Origin: Azoarcus sp. TTM-91
Lineage (GTDB): Bacteria; Pseudomonadota; Gammaproteobacteria; Burkholderiales; Rhodocyclaceae
Assembly (NCBI RefSeq): GCF_012911025.1
Contig: NZ_WUEI01000024.1
Span: 1 to 54,351, forward strand
Direction of reading: 5' to 3'
Length of the DNA: 54,351 nt
The notes beneath the pieces are model-generated. The model was not told the DNA's origin. It worked only from the letters and a program-made list of their open reading frames with translations, and made no database searches. Every line of letters starts with the position of its first letter. The first letter of the stretch is position 1. Positions 9,521-20,364 of this stretch are shown one piece after another. The translations under genes and the position numbers were made by a program.

Positions 9521-10777
9521 ATGACTCCAACGACGATCCAACTGGCGGGCGCCATCCTCTTCGCCATCGCCATCCTCCACACCTTCTCCACCAAGTTCTT
9601 CGAGCACCTCGCCCACACCCGGCCGGCCCATGCCGGCCTGTGGCACCTGCTGGGCGAGGTCGAGGCCGTATTCGGCTTCTGGGCCATCGTCCTGATCGTC
9701 TTCATCGGCGTCAGCGCCGGCAAGGACTCGGCGGTCGAATACCTGGACAGCCGCAACTACACCGAGCCGATGTTCGTGTTCGCCATCATGGTGGTGGCCG
9801 CCAGCAAGCCGGTGATGCAGTTCGCCTCCACGCTGGTGCGGATGATCGCGCGCTTCGTGCCGCTGCCGGAGTCGGTCGCGGTGTACTTCACCATCGTCGC
9901 GGTGGTGCCGCTGCTGGGCTCCTTCATCACCGAGCCGGCGGCGATGACGCTGGCGGCGCTGATGCTGCGCGAGCTTTACTACAGCCGCGGGCTCTCCCAG
10001 CGCCTCATGTACGTCACCCTGGGCACGCTGTTCGTCAATGTCTCCATCGGCGGCACACTGACGAGTTTCGCCGCGCCCCCCGTGCTGATGGTGGCCACCA
10101 CCTGGAACTGGGACTCCTTCTACATGCTGGCGCACTTCGGCTGGAAGTCCGCCCTCGCCGTCATCATCAACGCTGCGGTGGCCACGCTGATCTTCCGCCG
10201 CGAGCTCCTGGCGCTGTCGCTGGATACCGCTTCGCAGCGCGGCGAGGTGCCGGCCGTGATGGTGGGCTGCCACCTCTTCCTGCTCTTCCTCATCGTCAGC
10301 TTCGCCCATCATCCGCCGGTCTTCCTCGGCGTCTTCCTGCTGTTCATGGGGCTGGCCACCGCCTACCCGCAGTTCCAGGAGCGCCTCATCCTGCGCGAAG
10401 GGCTGATGGTCGCCTTCTTCCTCGCCGGCCTGGTCGTGCTCGGCGGCCAGCAGGCCTGGTGGCTGCAGCCGGCGCTGGGCCGCATGGACGCCACCACCGT
10501 CTACTTCGGCGCAACCGCGCTGACCGCCATCACCGACAACGCGGCACTCACCTATCTCGCCTCGCTGGTCGAGGGCCTCACCGACGAATTCAAGTATGCG
10601 GTCGTGGCCGGCGCCGTCACCGGCGGTGGCCTCACGGTGATCGCCAACGCCCCCAACCCCGCCGGCATGTCCATCCTGCGCGGCCATTTCGACGAAGGCG
10701 CGGTCAATCCGCTCGGCCTGTTCGTGGCTGCGGTCCCGCCCACGCTGATGGCCATCCTCGCCTTCCAGCTGCTGTAA
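9521..10777 (+). CDS. Putative Na+/H+ antiporter family membrane protein
   Basis: The 418-aa product is a polytopic membrane protein resembling the putative Na+/H+ antiporter family (PF07399 type). Visible conserved pieces are ILHTFSTKFFEHLAH near the N-terminus, GSFITEPAAMTLAALMLRE and AALTYLASL, with about ten hydrophobic segments. Substrate and direction cannot be read from sequence. It lies 142 bases after rnfH on the same strand with only an imperfect hairpin between, so it could be co-expressed with the ion-pumping Rnf complex. The gene ends before two strong hairpins. Confidence 0.8.
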   Translation: MTPTTIQLAGAILFAIAILHTFSTKFFEHLAHTRPAHAGLWHLLGEVEAVFGFWAIVLIVFIGVSAGKDSAVEYLDSRNYTEPMFVFAIMVVAASKPVMQFASTLVRMIARFVPLPESVAVYFTIVAVVPLLGSFITEPAAMTLAALMLRELYYSRGLSQRLMYVTLGTLFVNVSIGGTLTSFAAPPVLMVATTWNWDSFYMLAHFGWKSALAVIINAAVATLIFRRELLALSLDTASQRGEVPAVMVGCHLFLLFLIVSFAHHPPVFLGVFLLFMGLATAYPQFQERLILREGLMVAFFLAGLVVLGGQQAWWLQPALGRMDATTVYFGATALTAITDNAALTYLASLVEGLTDEFKYAVVAGAVTGGGLTVIANAPNPAGMSILRGHFDEGAVNPLGLFVAAVPPTLMAILAFQLL

Positions 10778-10780
10778 CAC

Positions 10781-10829
10781 CGGAGGCCGCCCGGCCTCCG
10801 CGGCGGTCCGCATTCCATCGCGGACCGCC
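10781..10829 (+). terminator. Double hairpin after the antiporter gene
   Basis: Two perfect stem-loops follow the stop codon: 10781-10788 with 10793-10800 (8 bp, 4-base loop) and 10802-10811 with 10820-10829 (10 bp, 8-base loop). The second is followed by ATTGCC without a long U tract. Together they form a likely transcription border between rnf/antiporter and thiL. Confidence 0.6.
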
Positions 10830-10898
10830 ATTGCCACGCCGCCGCTGCGGTAAGCTCTGCGCTTCCAGCGAGCCAGCCCACCCGCGTGGCAACAATCG

Positions 10899-11858
10899 AT
10901 GCCTTCAGAATTCGACCTGATACGCCGCCATTTCACCCGCGCCGCGGTGCACACCGACCTCGCCGTCGGTGACGACGCCGCGCTGCTGCGACCCCGCGCC
11001 GGCATGCAGCTGGCGATATCCACCGACATGCTGGTGGCGGGCACCCACTTCTTCCCGGATACCGATGCCAACGCGCTCGGCTGGAAGACACTGGCGGTCA
11101 ACGTCTCCGACCTCGCGGCCATGGGCGCCGAGCCGCGCTGGGCGACCCTGGCGCTGGCCCTGCCTGCGGCCGACGAAGACTGGCTGGCGGCCTTCGCCGA
11201 CGGTTTCTTCGCCTGTGCGCTGCGCTACGGTGTGGACCTCGTCGGCGGCGACACTACCCGCGGCCCGTTGACGCTCAGCGTCACCATCGCCGGCGAGCTG
11301 CCCGCCGGCGAAGCCATCACCCGTGCCGGCGCAGCGCCGGGCGACGACATCTGGATCTCTGGCCAGCCCGGCCTCGCCGCCCTCGGCCTCGCCGAATTGC
11401 GCGGCCAGGTGTCGCTGCCCGGCAGCTGCCGCGACCGCTGCCTGAACGCGCTGCACCGGCCGGTGCCGCGCGTCGAACTCGGCCTGGCGCTGCGCGGCGT
11501 CGCCAGCGCGATGCTGGATGTGTCCGACGGCCTGCTGGGCGATCTCGGCCACATCCTGGAGCGCTCCGACGTCGGCGCCATCGTGGAACTGGACACCCTG
11601 CCGCTGCCACCGCTGACGCAGCATGGCGTCGACCCGGTGCTCGCCCGCCGCTGCCTGCTGGCTGGCGGCGACGACTATGAGTTGCTGTTCACCGCGCCGC
11701 CGGCGCAGCGCAGTGCCCTCGCTGCCGTGGCGGACCATCTCGCCCTGCCGCTCACCCGCATCGGAACGACAAGCGCCACGCCGGGCGAACTGCGGCTGCG
11801 CGAGAACGACGGCCGCCTCATCCCGCCGCTGCTCGGCGGCTACGATCACTTCGCCTGA
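10899..11858 (+). CDS. thiL: Thiamine-monophosphate kinase
   Basis: ThiL phosphorylates thiamine monophosphate to the active cofactor thiamine pyrophosphate. The 319-aa product has the AIR synthase-like fold: the metal-binding AVGDDAALL near residue 23, STDMLVAGTHF, NVSDLAAMGA and GDTTRGPLTL, with DVSDGLLGDLGH and GGDDYELLF in the C-terminal half. Length is typical. It is followed by pgpA after 58 bases, a common pairing in betaproteobacteria (often with nusB-ribH upstream, which are absent here). The ATG at 10899 lacks a clear ribosome site. Confidence 0.95.
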   Translation: MPSEFDLIRRHFTRAAVHTDLAVGDDAALLRPRAGMQLAISTDMLVAGTHFFPDTDANALGWKTLAVNVSDLAAMGAEPRWATLALALPAADEDWLAAFADGFFACALRYGVDLVGGDTTRGPLTLSVTIAGELPAGEAITRAGAAPGDDIWISGQPGLAALGLAELRGQVSLPGSCRDRCLNALHRPVPRVELGLALRGVASAMLDVSDGLLGDLGHILERSDVGAIVELDTLPLPPLTQHGVDPVLARRCLLAGGDDYELLFTAPPAQRSALAAVADHLALPLTRIGTTSATPGELRLRENDGRLIPPLLGGYDHFA

Positions 11859-11916
11859 GCCGGCCGCGCCCTCACCGCCCGCCGCCTCCCAGACAACAAT
11901 TCCATCGCGAGTCCAG

Positions 11917-12396
11917 ATGCGCCCAACCGTCCGCCTGCTGTTCAGTCACCCCGCCCACTTCATCTCGCTGGGCTTCGGCTCCGGCCTCGCCCCCAAGGCG
12001 CCCGGCACCTTCGGCACCCTGCTGGCCTGGCTGCTGTACCCGCTGCTGCGCACGCCGGTGTCGGAGTTCGTCTTCCTCGCCCTGCTCGCCAGCCTGTTCG
12101 TCGCCGGCATCATCGCCGCCGATCGCACCGGCCGCGCGCTGGGGGAGCCCGACCACGGCGCCATCGTCTGGGACGAGATGGTCGCCACCTGGCTGGTGCT
12201 GCTGTTCGCGCCCAAGACGCTGCTGTGGCAGGCGGTGGCGGTAGCCCTCTTCCGCTTCTTCGACATCGTCAAGCCACCACCCGTGCGCTGGGCGGACCGC
12301 AGCTTCAAGGGCGGCTTCGGCGTGATGCTGGACGACCTCTTCGCCGCCGGTTATACCGTGCTGGCGCTGGCGGTACTGGTGCATTTCTTCGGCTGA
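11917..12396 (+). CDS. pgpA: Phosphatidylglycerophosphatase A
   Basis: PgpA removes the phosphate of phosphatidylglycerol phosphate in the inner membrane. The 159-aa product starts at the ATG at 11917 and contains the family blocks [15 protein letters not shown] and [13 protein letters not shown] with acidic residues for metal binding, and about three to four membrane helices. The start is chosen because upstream in-frame sequence reads low-complexity Pro/Ala residues that belong to the thiL frame shadow. Lies 12 bases before pncC and is likely in one operon with it. Confidence 0.93.
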   Translation: MRPTVRLLFSHPAHFISLGFGSGLAPKAPGTFGTLLAWLLYPLLRTPVSEFVFLALLASLFVAGIIAADRTGRALGEPDHGAIVWDEMVATWLVLLFAPKTLLWQAVAVALFRFFDIVKPPPVRWADRSFKGGFGVMLDDLFAAGYTVLALAVLVHFFG

Positions 12397-12408
12397 GAGG
12401 GAGAAGCG

Positions 12409-12903
12409 ATGGACAAGGAACTGGAGGCCCTCTCCCGCAGCGTCGGCGAGGCGCTGGCGCGGCGCGGCTGGATGCTCGCCACCGCCGAATCCTGCACCGG
12501 CGGCTGGATCGCCGAAGCCGTCACCGCCACCGCCGGCAGCTCCGGCTGGTTCGACCGCGGCTTCGTCACCTATTCCAACGCCGCCAAGCAGGACATGCTG
12601 GGCGTCGCCGCCGCCACGCTGCAGGACAGCGGCGCGGTCAGCGAAGCCACCGTGCGGGAAATGGCCGCCGGCGCCCTACTCCGCAGCAGTGCCGCCGTCA
12701 CCGTGGCGGTATCCGGCATCGCCGGTCCCGGCGGCGCCACGCCGGGCAAACCGGTGGGCACCGTCTGCCTCGCCTGGGCCTGTGCAGACGGCCGCCGCCA
12801 CGCCGAAACCCGGCTGTTCGGCGGGGACCGCGAAGCGGTGCGGCGGAGCACCGTAATCCATGCGCTGCAAGAGGTAATCCGCCTCGCCCGGACTACGCCA
12901 TAA
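12409..12903 (+). CDS. pncC: Nicotinamide-nucleotide amidohydrolase (CinA C-terminal domain type)
   Basis: PncC hydrolyses nicotinamide mononucleotide to nicotinate mononucleotide in NAD recycling. The 164-aa protein is the stand-alone CinA C-terminal domain, with the signature [21 protein letters not shown] around residues 23-43, [10 protein letters not shown] and [30 protein letters not shown] ribosome site precedes the ATG. It lies directly upstream of recA, an arrangement well known for cinA/pncC-recA, and the two may share transcription. Confidence 0.93.
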   Translation: MDKELEALSRSVGEALARRGWMLATAESCTGGWIAEAVTATAGSSGWFDRGFVTYSNAAKQDMLGVAAATLQDSGAVSEATVREMAAGALLRSSAAVTVAVSGIAGPGGATPGKPVGTVCLAWACADGRRHAETRLFGGDREAVRRSTVIHALQEVIRLARTTP

Positions 12904-12962
12904 CGGCAACAACCCTGCAATCTCTGTGCCATAATCGCCGCTTCACTCAGGAAGGACAGCTC

Positions 12963-13997
<1,035 letters not shown>

Positions 13998-14016
13998 TCC
14001 GGCACGTCTTCCGACC

Positions 14017-14464
14017 ATGGGCGAGCCCAGCCTGCGCGAACGCGCGATCCGGCTCCTGGCACGGCGGGACCACTCCCGTGCCGAGCTGGCGCGCAAGCTG
14101 GCCGCCCACGGCGCGGTCGAAGAGGTGGAGGCCGTGCTGGACCGCATGACCGAGCTCGACCTGCAGTCCGACCGGCGCTACGCCGAAGCCTGGGTGCGCG
14201 CAAAAGCGGCGCGCTACGGCGCCACCCGGCTGCGCAGCGAACTGGCCCGCCGCGGGCTGGATCGCGACACCATAGAGGAAGCCCTCGCCGCCGAATGTCC
14301 TGCCGAAGAGGGCTGCACCGAACTGGAGCGCGCCCGTGCCATCTGGCGCGGGCGCTTCTCCTGTACGCCAGCGGACGCCCACGAATGGGCCAGGCAAGCG
14401 CGCTTCCTGCACGGCCGCGGCTTCTCCACCGAAGTCATCCGCAAACTGCTGAAAGAAAACCACG

Positions 14465-14478
<14 letters not shown>
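14017..14478 (+). CDS. recX: Recombination regulatory protein RecX
   Basis: RecX binds RecA filaments and limits their growth. The 153-aa product is helical with the RecX repeats, including [19 protein letters not shown] near the start and [20 protein letters not shown] in the centre. It lies 19 bases after recA and its 3' end overlaps lptB by 14 bases, so recA, recX and lptB probably share a transcript. Length and charge are normal for the family. Confidence 0.93.
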
Positions 14479-15187
<709 letters not shown>

Positions 15188-15205
15188 TCCGCCGACGCGC
15201 CAGCC

Positions 15206-16651
15206 ATGAAGCCCACACTCCAGCTCAAGCTCTCGCAGCACCTGACGCTCACGCCCCAGCTGCAGCAATCGATCAAGCTGCTGCAGCTGTCCACGCTGGA
15301 ACTGAACCAGGAAATCGAACGCTTCCTGCTCGAGAACCCGATGCTGGAGCGCGAGGAAAACGACGGCCCGGACTTCTCACCCGCGCCCGGCACCGCCAGC
15401 ACCACCTCCACCAGCAGCTCGGAAAGCAACGAGAGCGCCCCCGAAGGCGAGAGCCGGGCCGAATCCGAACCCGCCAGCTTCGAGGAAGGCATGGACTGGT
15501 CCGGCGCCGGGGGCAGCGGAAGCGGCAGCCGGGACGATGACGATGACGTCGACTTCCAGGAATTCCAGGCCGCCGGCACCTCGCTGCGCGACCACCTGGA
15601 CCAGCAGGTCGCCCTGTCGCCGCTGTCCGACCGCGACCGCGCGCTGGTGCGCTTCCTGATCGAGGCGCTGGACGACGACGGCTATCTCCACCAGGAGCTG
15701 GAAGAGCTGCTGGAGTTGCTGCCGCCGGAGCTGGAGGTCGAGCTGGACGACCTCACCATCGCCCTCTGCCACGTGCAGAACCTGGAGCCGGCCGGCATCG
15801 GTGCCCGCACGCCTCGGGAATGTCTCAGCCTGCAGCTGCGGGCGATGCCGCCCAGCGCAACCCGCGACCTCGCCCGCCAGATCGTCGACGAACACCTGGA
15901 GCTGCTGGCCGAGCGCAACTTCGTCCGCCTGAAGAAGCTCACCGGCTGTGACGACGACGGCCTGCGCGCCGCCCATGCGCTGATCTGCAGCCTGGACCCG
16001 CATCCCGGCGCCCGCCACTCCACCGAGGAAACCCGCTACGTGCTGCCAGACGTGGTGGTGCGCAAGCTGCGCAGCCGGTGGACGGTAAGCCTCAACCCGG
16101 AGGCGATGCCGCGCCTGCGCATCAACCAGCTCTATGCAAGCATCCTGCAGCAGAACCGCGGCCAGGGCGGCGGCCTGTCCAGCCAGCTGCAGGAGGCGCG
16201 GTGGCTGATCAAGAACGTGCAGCAGCGTTTCGACACCATCCTGCGCGTCTCCCAGGCCATCGTTGACCAGCAAAGGCAGTTCTTCGATCATGGGGAGGTG
16301 GCAATGCGGCCACTCACGCTCCGGGAGATCGCAGACCAGCTCGAGCTTCACGAATCCACCGTCTCGCGCGTGACCACGCAGAAGTTCATGGCCACGCCGC
16401 GCGGGGTGTTCGAACTGAAGTATTTCTTCGGCAGTCACGTCGCCACCGATACCGGCGGAGCGGCGTCCTCCACAGCGATCCGTGCGCTGATCCGCCAGCT
16501 GGTGGACGCCGAAGACAGAAAGAAGCCCCTGTCCGACGCCAAGATTGCCGAGTTGTTGGGCCAGCAGGGTATCGTCGTCGCACGGCGGACCATCGCCAAG
16601 TACCGCGAATCGCTCAATATCCCGCCGGTCAGCCTGCGCAAAACGATCTGA
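15206..16651 (+). CDS. rpoN: RNA polymerase sigma-54 factor RpoN
   Basis: RpoN directs polymerase to -24/-12 promoters such as those found upstream of nifL and rnfA in this window. The 481-aa product has the Gln/Leu-rich region I (LKLSQHLTLTPQLQQSIKLL), an acidic region II rich in Ser, Glu and Asp (about 50-120), the core-binding region, a helix-turn-helix (LHESTVSRVTTQKFM) and the RpoN box ARRTIAKYRE near the end. Gene order lptB-rpoN-hpf-ptsN-hprK is the usual one. Confidence 0.98.
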   Translation: MKPTLQLKLSQHLTLTPQLQQSIKLLQLSTLELNQEIERFLLENPMLEREENDGPDFSPAPGTASTTSTSSSESNESAPEGESRAESEPASFEEGMDWSGAGGSGSGSRDDDDDVDFQEFQAAGTSLRDHLDQQVALSPLSDRDRALVRFLIEALDDDGYLHQELEELLELLPPELEVELDDLTIALCHVQNLEPAGIGARTPRECLSLQLRAMPPSATRDLARQIVDEHLELLAERNFVRLKKLTGCDDDGLRAAHALICSLDPHPGARHSTEETRYVLPDVVVRKLRSRWTVSLNPEAMPRLRINQLYASILQQNRGQGGGLSSQLQEARWLIKNVQQRFDTILRVSQAIVDQQRQFFDHGEVAMRPLTLREIADQLELHESTVSRVTTQKFMATPRGVFELKYFFGSHVATDTGGAASSTAIRALIRQLVDAEDRKKPLSDAKIAELLGQQGIVVARRTIAKYRESLNIPPVSLRKTI

Positions 16652-16682
16652 AAGACGATCTGCAATAAGAAGAGGAGTCATC

Positions 16683-17006
16683 ATGAACTTGAACATCACC
16701 GGGCATCACGTCGAAGTCACGCAAAGCATCCGCGAATACGTGACCACCAAGCTGGACAAGGTGATCCGCCACTTCGACAACGTCACCAGCGTCAGCGTGA
16801 TCCTCTCCGTGGAGAAGCTGAAGCAGAAGGCGGAAGTGACGGTGCATGTACGCGGCAAGGATCTCTTCGTGGAAAGCGAGGAATCCGACCTGTACGCCGC
16901 CATTGACGGGATGATCGACAAGCTCGATCGCCAGATCCTGAAGCACAAGCAGAAGAGCGCCGATCACGACCGTGAAGCGCTGAAGCATCAAAGCCCGGAA
17001 GCGTGA
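16683..17006 (+). CDS. hpf: Ribosome hibernation promoting factor (HPF/YfiA family)
   Basis: HPF binds the 30S subunit and helps form inactive ribosome dimers in stationary phase. The ATG at 16683, after an AAGAGGAG ribosome site, gives 107 aa; longer in-frame readings run into rpoN. The domain begins MNLNITGHHVEVTQSIREYV and contains VHVRGKDLFVESEESDLYAAID. It is the short form without the C-terminal dimerisation domain of long HPF. Lies 31 bases after rpoN. Confidence 0.94.
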   Translation: MNLNITGHHVEVTQSIREYVTTKLDKVIRHFDNVTSVSVILSVEKLKQKAEVTVHVRGKDLFVESEESDLYAAIDGMIDKLDRQILKHKQKSADHDREALKHQSPEA

Positions 17007-17021
17007 GCTTTTCCTTAGGGC

Positions 17022-17046
17022 TTTAGGTCTAGGGTGTGGTTATAAT
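17022..17046 (+). promoter_or_regulatory. Possible promoter between hpf and ptsN
   Basis: A perfect TATAAT hexamer lies at 17041-17046, 100 bases before ptsN, in a locally AT-richer stretch. No good -35 hexamer at the right distance is visible, so this is only a candidate that would let ptsN-hprK be expressed apart from rpoN. Confidence 0.35.
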
Positions 17047-17145
17047 TCGCGCGTTTTCAAGAGACGCCTGCACCGCGCCCCGGACCTACAGACCGCTTCC
17101 CGCGGCGCCTGCGGTACCGGCGCCGCGCCGCAAGCTCACCAGCGC

Positions 17146-17631
17146 ATGAGCCTGATCGCCCAACTCCTCCCGATTTCGAACGTGGTGGTAGACCTCGACG
17201 CCAGCAGCAAGAAGCGGGTGTTCGAACAAGCCGGCCTGCTGTTCGAGAACAACCAAGGCATTGCCCGCAGCACGGTTTTCGACAGCCTGTTCTCGCGCGA
17301 ACGCCTGGGCTCCACCGGGCTGGGCCAGGGCATCGCGATCCCGCACGGACGCATCAAGGGCCTGAAGGACGCCTGTGGCGCCTTCCTGCGGCTGGCCAAT
17401 CCTGTCCAGTTCGATGCGCCGGACGGCCGCCCGGTCAACCTGCTGTTCGTCCTGCTGGTGCCGGAGCAGGCCAACGAAACCCATCTCCAGTTGCTCTCCG
17501 AACTGGCGCAGATGTTCAGCGATCGCAGCTTCCGCGAAGCCCTGCTGGGCGCGCCGGATGCCACGGCCATCCACTCACTGTTCGCCAACTGGGGCTCCGA
17601 TGCGGCAGACGAACGTCGCGCGGCTGTATGA
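17146..17631 (+). CDS. ptsN: PTS IIA-like nitrogen-regulatory protein PtsN
   Basis: PtsN (EIIA-Ntr) is the final phospho-acceptor of the nitrogen PTS and regulates potassium transport and nitrogen/carbon balance by protein contact. The 161-aa product has the EIIA type-2 fold with the phosphorylated His in GIAIPHGRIKGL (about residue 67) and the VNLLFVLLVPEQANETHL core. It starts at the ATG at 17146. Its 3' end overlaps hprK by 32 bases, suggesting coupled expression. Confidence 0.95.
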   Translation: MSLIAQLLPISNVVVDLDASSKKRVFEQAGLLFENNQGIARSTVFDSLFSRERLGSTGLGQGIAIPHGRIKGLKDACGAFLRLANPVQFDAPDGRPVNLLFVLLVPEQANETHLQLLSELAQMFSDRSFREALLGAPDATAIHSLFANWGSDAADERRAAV

Positions 17632-18532
17632 GGATCATCGCGAACGCCTGCAGCTGAGCTACGTCAGCGGCAATCTCGACGCAGTCCTCTCGGTCACCGA
17701 GGAAAGAATCTGGCCCGCCGATCTGGTCGGTCACCTCAACCTGATACACCCCACCCGCCTGCAGGTGCTGGGCAACGCCGAGCTGGCCTGGGCCCGCCGG
17801 CAGTCGCGGGAAAAAGTCGCCCATCATCTGGGTGACATCCTCTCCGCCCGACCTCCCGCCATCATCCTCGCCGACGGCTGCGAATTGCCGGCGATGGTGC
17901 GCAGCGTCTGCGAAGCGGCCAACGTCGCGCTGTTCACCACCACCCATCCGGCCGCCAGCGTCATCGACCAGTTGCGTCTCTACCTGTCACGCCAGCTCGC
18001 CGACAAGCTGTCGCTGCACGGTGTGTTCATGGACGTGCTCGGCCTGGGCGTGTTCATCACCGGCAACTCCGGTGCGGGCAAGTCGGAACTGGCGCTGGAG
18101 CTGATCTCCCGCGGCCACGGCCTGGTGGCGGACGACATCGTCGAGTTCTCCCGCATCGCCCCCACCGTGCTGGAAGGCCGTTGCCCGGAGCTGCTGCAGG
18201 ATTTCATCGAGGTTCGCGGCCTCGGCATCCTCAATATCCGCACCATCTTCGGCGAGACCGCCTGCCGGCGGAAGATGCGCCTGCGCCTGGTGTGCCACCT
18301 GGAGCGACGCCAGCCCGGGCAGGATGACCCTTCCCGCCTGCCGGTGCAGCAGGAAGGCCAGGACATCCTCGGCGTACGCATTCCCCGCGTGGTGCTGCCG
18401 GTTGCCGCCGGCCGCAACCTCGCGGTGCTGCTGGAGGCGGCAGTGCGGTCCACCATCCTGCAGCTGCGCGGCATCGACTCCACCCAGGACTTCATCGACC
18501 GCCAGGCCCGCTTGCTCGCCGGCGAGCAGTAA
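17600..18532 (+). CDS. hprK: HPr kinase/phosphorylase
   Basis: HprK phosphorylates and dephosphorylates a serine of HPr; in proteobacteria it works in the nitrogen PTS. The ATG at 17600 gives 310 aa, matching the family. Walker A is GNSGAGKSELAL and the HprK signature is EVRGLGILNIR; the loop VADDIVEF follows. The start lies inside ptsN (32-base overlap). rapZ, which often follows hprK in betaproteobacteria, is not next to it here; ilvA follows instead. Confidence 0.96.
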   Translation: MRQTNVARLYEDHRERLQLSYVSGNLDAVLSVTEERIWPADLVGHLNLIHPTRLQVLGNAELAWARRQSREKVAHHLGDILSARPPAIILADGCELPAMVRSVCEAANVALFTTTHPAASVIDQLRLYLSRQLADKLSLHGVFMDVLGLGVFITGNSGAGKSELALELISRGHGLVADDIVEFSRIAPTVLEGRCPELLQDFIEVRGLGILNIRTIFGETACRRKMRLRLVCHLERRQPGQDDPSRLPVQQEGQDILGVRIPRVVLPVAAGRNLAVLLEAAVRSTILQLRGIDSTQDFIDRQARLLAGEQ

Positions 18533-18613
18533 CACCGCGGGCGTGGCCAGGCTGGCTTGCCGCAGCGGCAGCTCGGCTGCTACCCTCGTTCTCTTTGCCG
18601 CCGAAAGCCCATC

Positions 18614-20134
18614 ATGACCGCCGCCAGCCCGGACTACCTGGAGCGCATCCTCAACGCTCAGGTGTACGACGTCGCAGAAGAGACTCCGCTAGACCTCGCC
18701 GCCAACCTTTCCGCCCGGATGCGCAACCGCATCTACCTCAAGCGCGAGGACATGCAACCGGTGTTCAGCTTCAAGCTGCGCGGTGCGTACAACAAGATGG
18801 CCAAACTGTCGCCAGCAGCCCTGCAGCGCGGCGTGATCTGCGCCTCCGCCGGCAATCACGCCCAGGGCGTGGCCTTGTCGGCCCAGTGCCTCGGTGCCCG
18901 CGCAGTCATCGTCATGCCCAGCACCACGCCGCAGATCAAGATCGACGCGGTGCGCGCCCGTGGCGGCGAAGTCGTGCTGGCCGGCGAGTCGTACTCCGAT
19001 GCCTATGCCCATGCGCTGGAACTGGAGAAGGCGGAGAAGCTCACCTTCGTGCACCCCTACGACGATCCGGATGTGATCGCCGGCCAGGGCACCATCGCGG
19101 TCGAGATCCTGCGTGCCCATCCCAAGCCCATCCACGCCATCTTCTGTGCAGTCGGCGGCGGCGGCCTGATCTCCGGCATCGCCGCCTACGTCAAGCGCCT
19201 GCGGCCGGAAACCCGGGTGATCGGCGTGGAGACGGTGGACGCCGACGCCATGACCCGCTCGCTCGCATGCGGCCAGCGGGTGGCGCTGGAACAGGTCGGC
19301 CTGTTCGCCGACGGCACCGCGGTGAAGCAGGTCGGCGAGGAAACCTTCCGCCTGTGCCAGCAATACGTGGACGAGATGATCCTGGTGGACAACGACGCCA
19401 TCTGCGCCGCCATCAAGGATGTCTTCGAGGATACCCGCTCCATCCTGGAACCCTCGGGCGCCCTCGCGCTGGCAGGCGCCAAGGAATACGCCAAGCGCCA
19501 TCAACTGGTGGACCGCAGCCTGGTCGCCGTCGCCTCCGGCGCCAACATGAACTTCGACCGCCTGCGCTTCGTCGCCGAGCGCGCCGAGGTCGGCGAGCAG
19601 CGCGAGGCGGTGCTCGCGGTCACCATCCCGGAGCAGCCGGGCTCCTTCCGCCGCTTCATCGGCACCCTGGGCAACCGCAACATCACCGAGTTCAACTACC
19701 GCTACGCCGATCCGCAACGCGCCCACATCTTCGTCGGCGTCACCGTGAATGCACGCGAAGAGGTCGGCCAGCTCATCGCCACGCTGGCCGAGCACGACCT
19801 GCATGCGCTAGACCTGACCGACGACGAACTGGCCAAGTCGCACGTCCGCTACATGGTGGGCGGCCGTTCGCCGCAGGCGGACAACGAACTGCTCTACCGC
19901 TTCACCTTCCCCGAACGGCCGGGCGCACTGATGAATTTCCTCACCAACCTGCGCTCCGACTGGAACATCAGCCTGTTCCACTACCGCAACCACGGCGCCG
20001 ACTTTGGCCGCGTGCTGGTCGGCATGCAGGTCCCGCCCGCGGATAAGCAGGCTTTCGAGGAGTTCCTTCAGCGCCTGGGCTATGAGTACAGCGCGGAAAC
20101 GGATAGCCCGGCCTACAAGCTCTTCCTATCCTGA
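18614..20134 (+). CDS. ilvA: Threonine ammonia-lyase, biosynthetic (IlvA)
   Basis: IlvA deaminates threonine to 2-oxobutanoate, the first step to isoleucine. The 506-aa protein has the PLP catalytic domain (about 1-325) with the lysine motif VFSFKLRGAYNKM and the glycine loop VGGGGLISG, then two ACT-like regulatory domains (about 335-405 and 425-500), the long form that is inhibited by isoleucine. The ATG at 18614 is taken because the 19 codons before it do not fit the family. It is 81 bases after hprK and probably separately transcribed. Confidence 0.96.
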   Translation: MTAASPDYLERILNAQVYDVAEETPLDLAANLSARMRNRIYLKREDMQPVFSFKLRGAYNKMAKLSPAALQRGVICASAGNHAQGVALSAQCLGARAVIVMPSTTPQIKIDAVRARGGEVVLAGESYSDAYAHALELEKAEKLTFVHPYDDPDVIAGQGTIAVEILRAHPKPIHAIFCAVGGGGLISGIAAYVKRLRPETRVIGVETVDADAMTRSLACGQRVALEQVGLFADGTAVKQVGEETFRLCQQYVDEMILVDNDAICAAIKDVFEDTRSILEPSGALALAGAKEYAKRHQLVDRSLVAVASGANMNFDRLRFVAERAEVGEQREAVLAVTIPEQPGSFRRFIGTLGNRNITEFNYRYADPQRAHIFVGVTVNAREEVGQLIATLAEHDLHALDLTDDELAKSHVRYMVGGRSPQADNELLYRFTFPERPGALMNFLTNLRSDWNISLFHYRNHGADFGRVLVGMQVPPADKQAFEEFLQRLGYEYSAETDSPAYKLFLS

Positions 20135-20230
20135 GCAAATTCCCTTGGCATCGCGGGGCATTCTGCGGCAATCTGCCGAAGAACGTCCCGCGCGCAGCGC
20201 CAAGCGTCGGGAACGCGGTTGAATAACTAA

Positions 20231-20271
20231 GCCGTTTGTATTAGAACGGCAAAAGTTGTGGCGAATTCGCC
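20231..20271. repeat. Inverted repeats in the ilvA to solute-binding-protein gap
   Basis: The gap 20135-20364 holds GCCGTT (20231-20236) facing AACGGC (20245-20250) around an AT-rich 8-base loop, and 10 bases later the perfect 12-bp palindrome GGCGAATTCGCC (20260-20271). They may be an operator for the downstream gene or a weak terminator for ilvA; I cannot decide. No clear promoter is visible in the rest of the gap. Confidence 0.4.
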
Positions 20272-20364
20272 TTCCCGAGATCCAGAGCCCTGTCTTTGCA
20301 GCTGCGGTTGATCCTTGCCCAAGGTACGCGAACGCGGGGTTTCGTATTACTTCCAGGCTAAGCC

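Noticed and set aside
12901..12962. LexA box before recA
   Set aside because: No CTGT-N8-ACAG or close variant was found; only a weak CATAAT.
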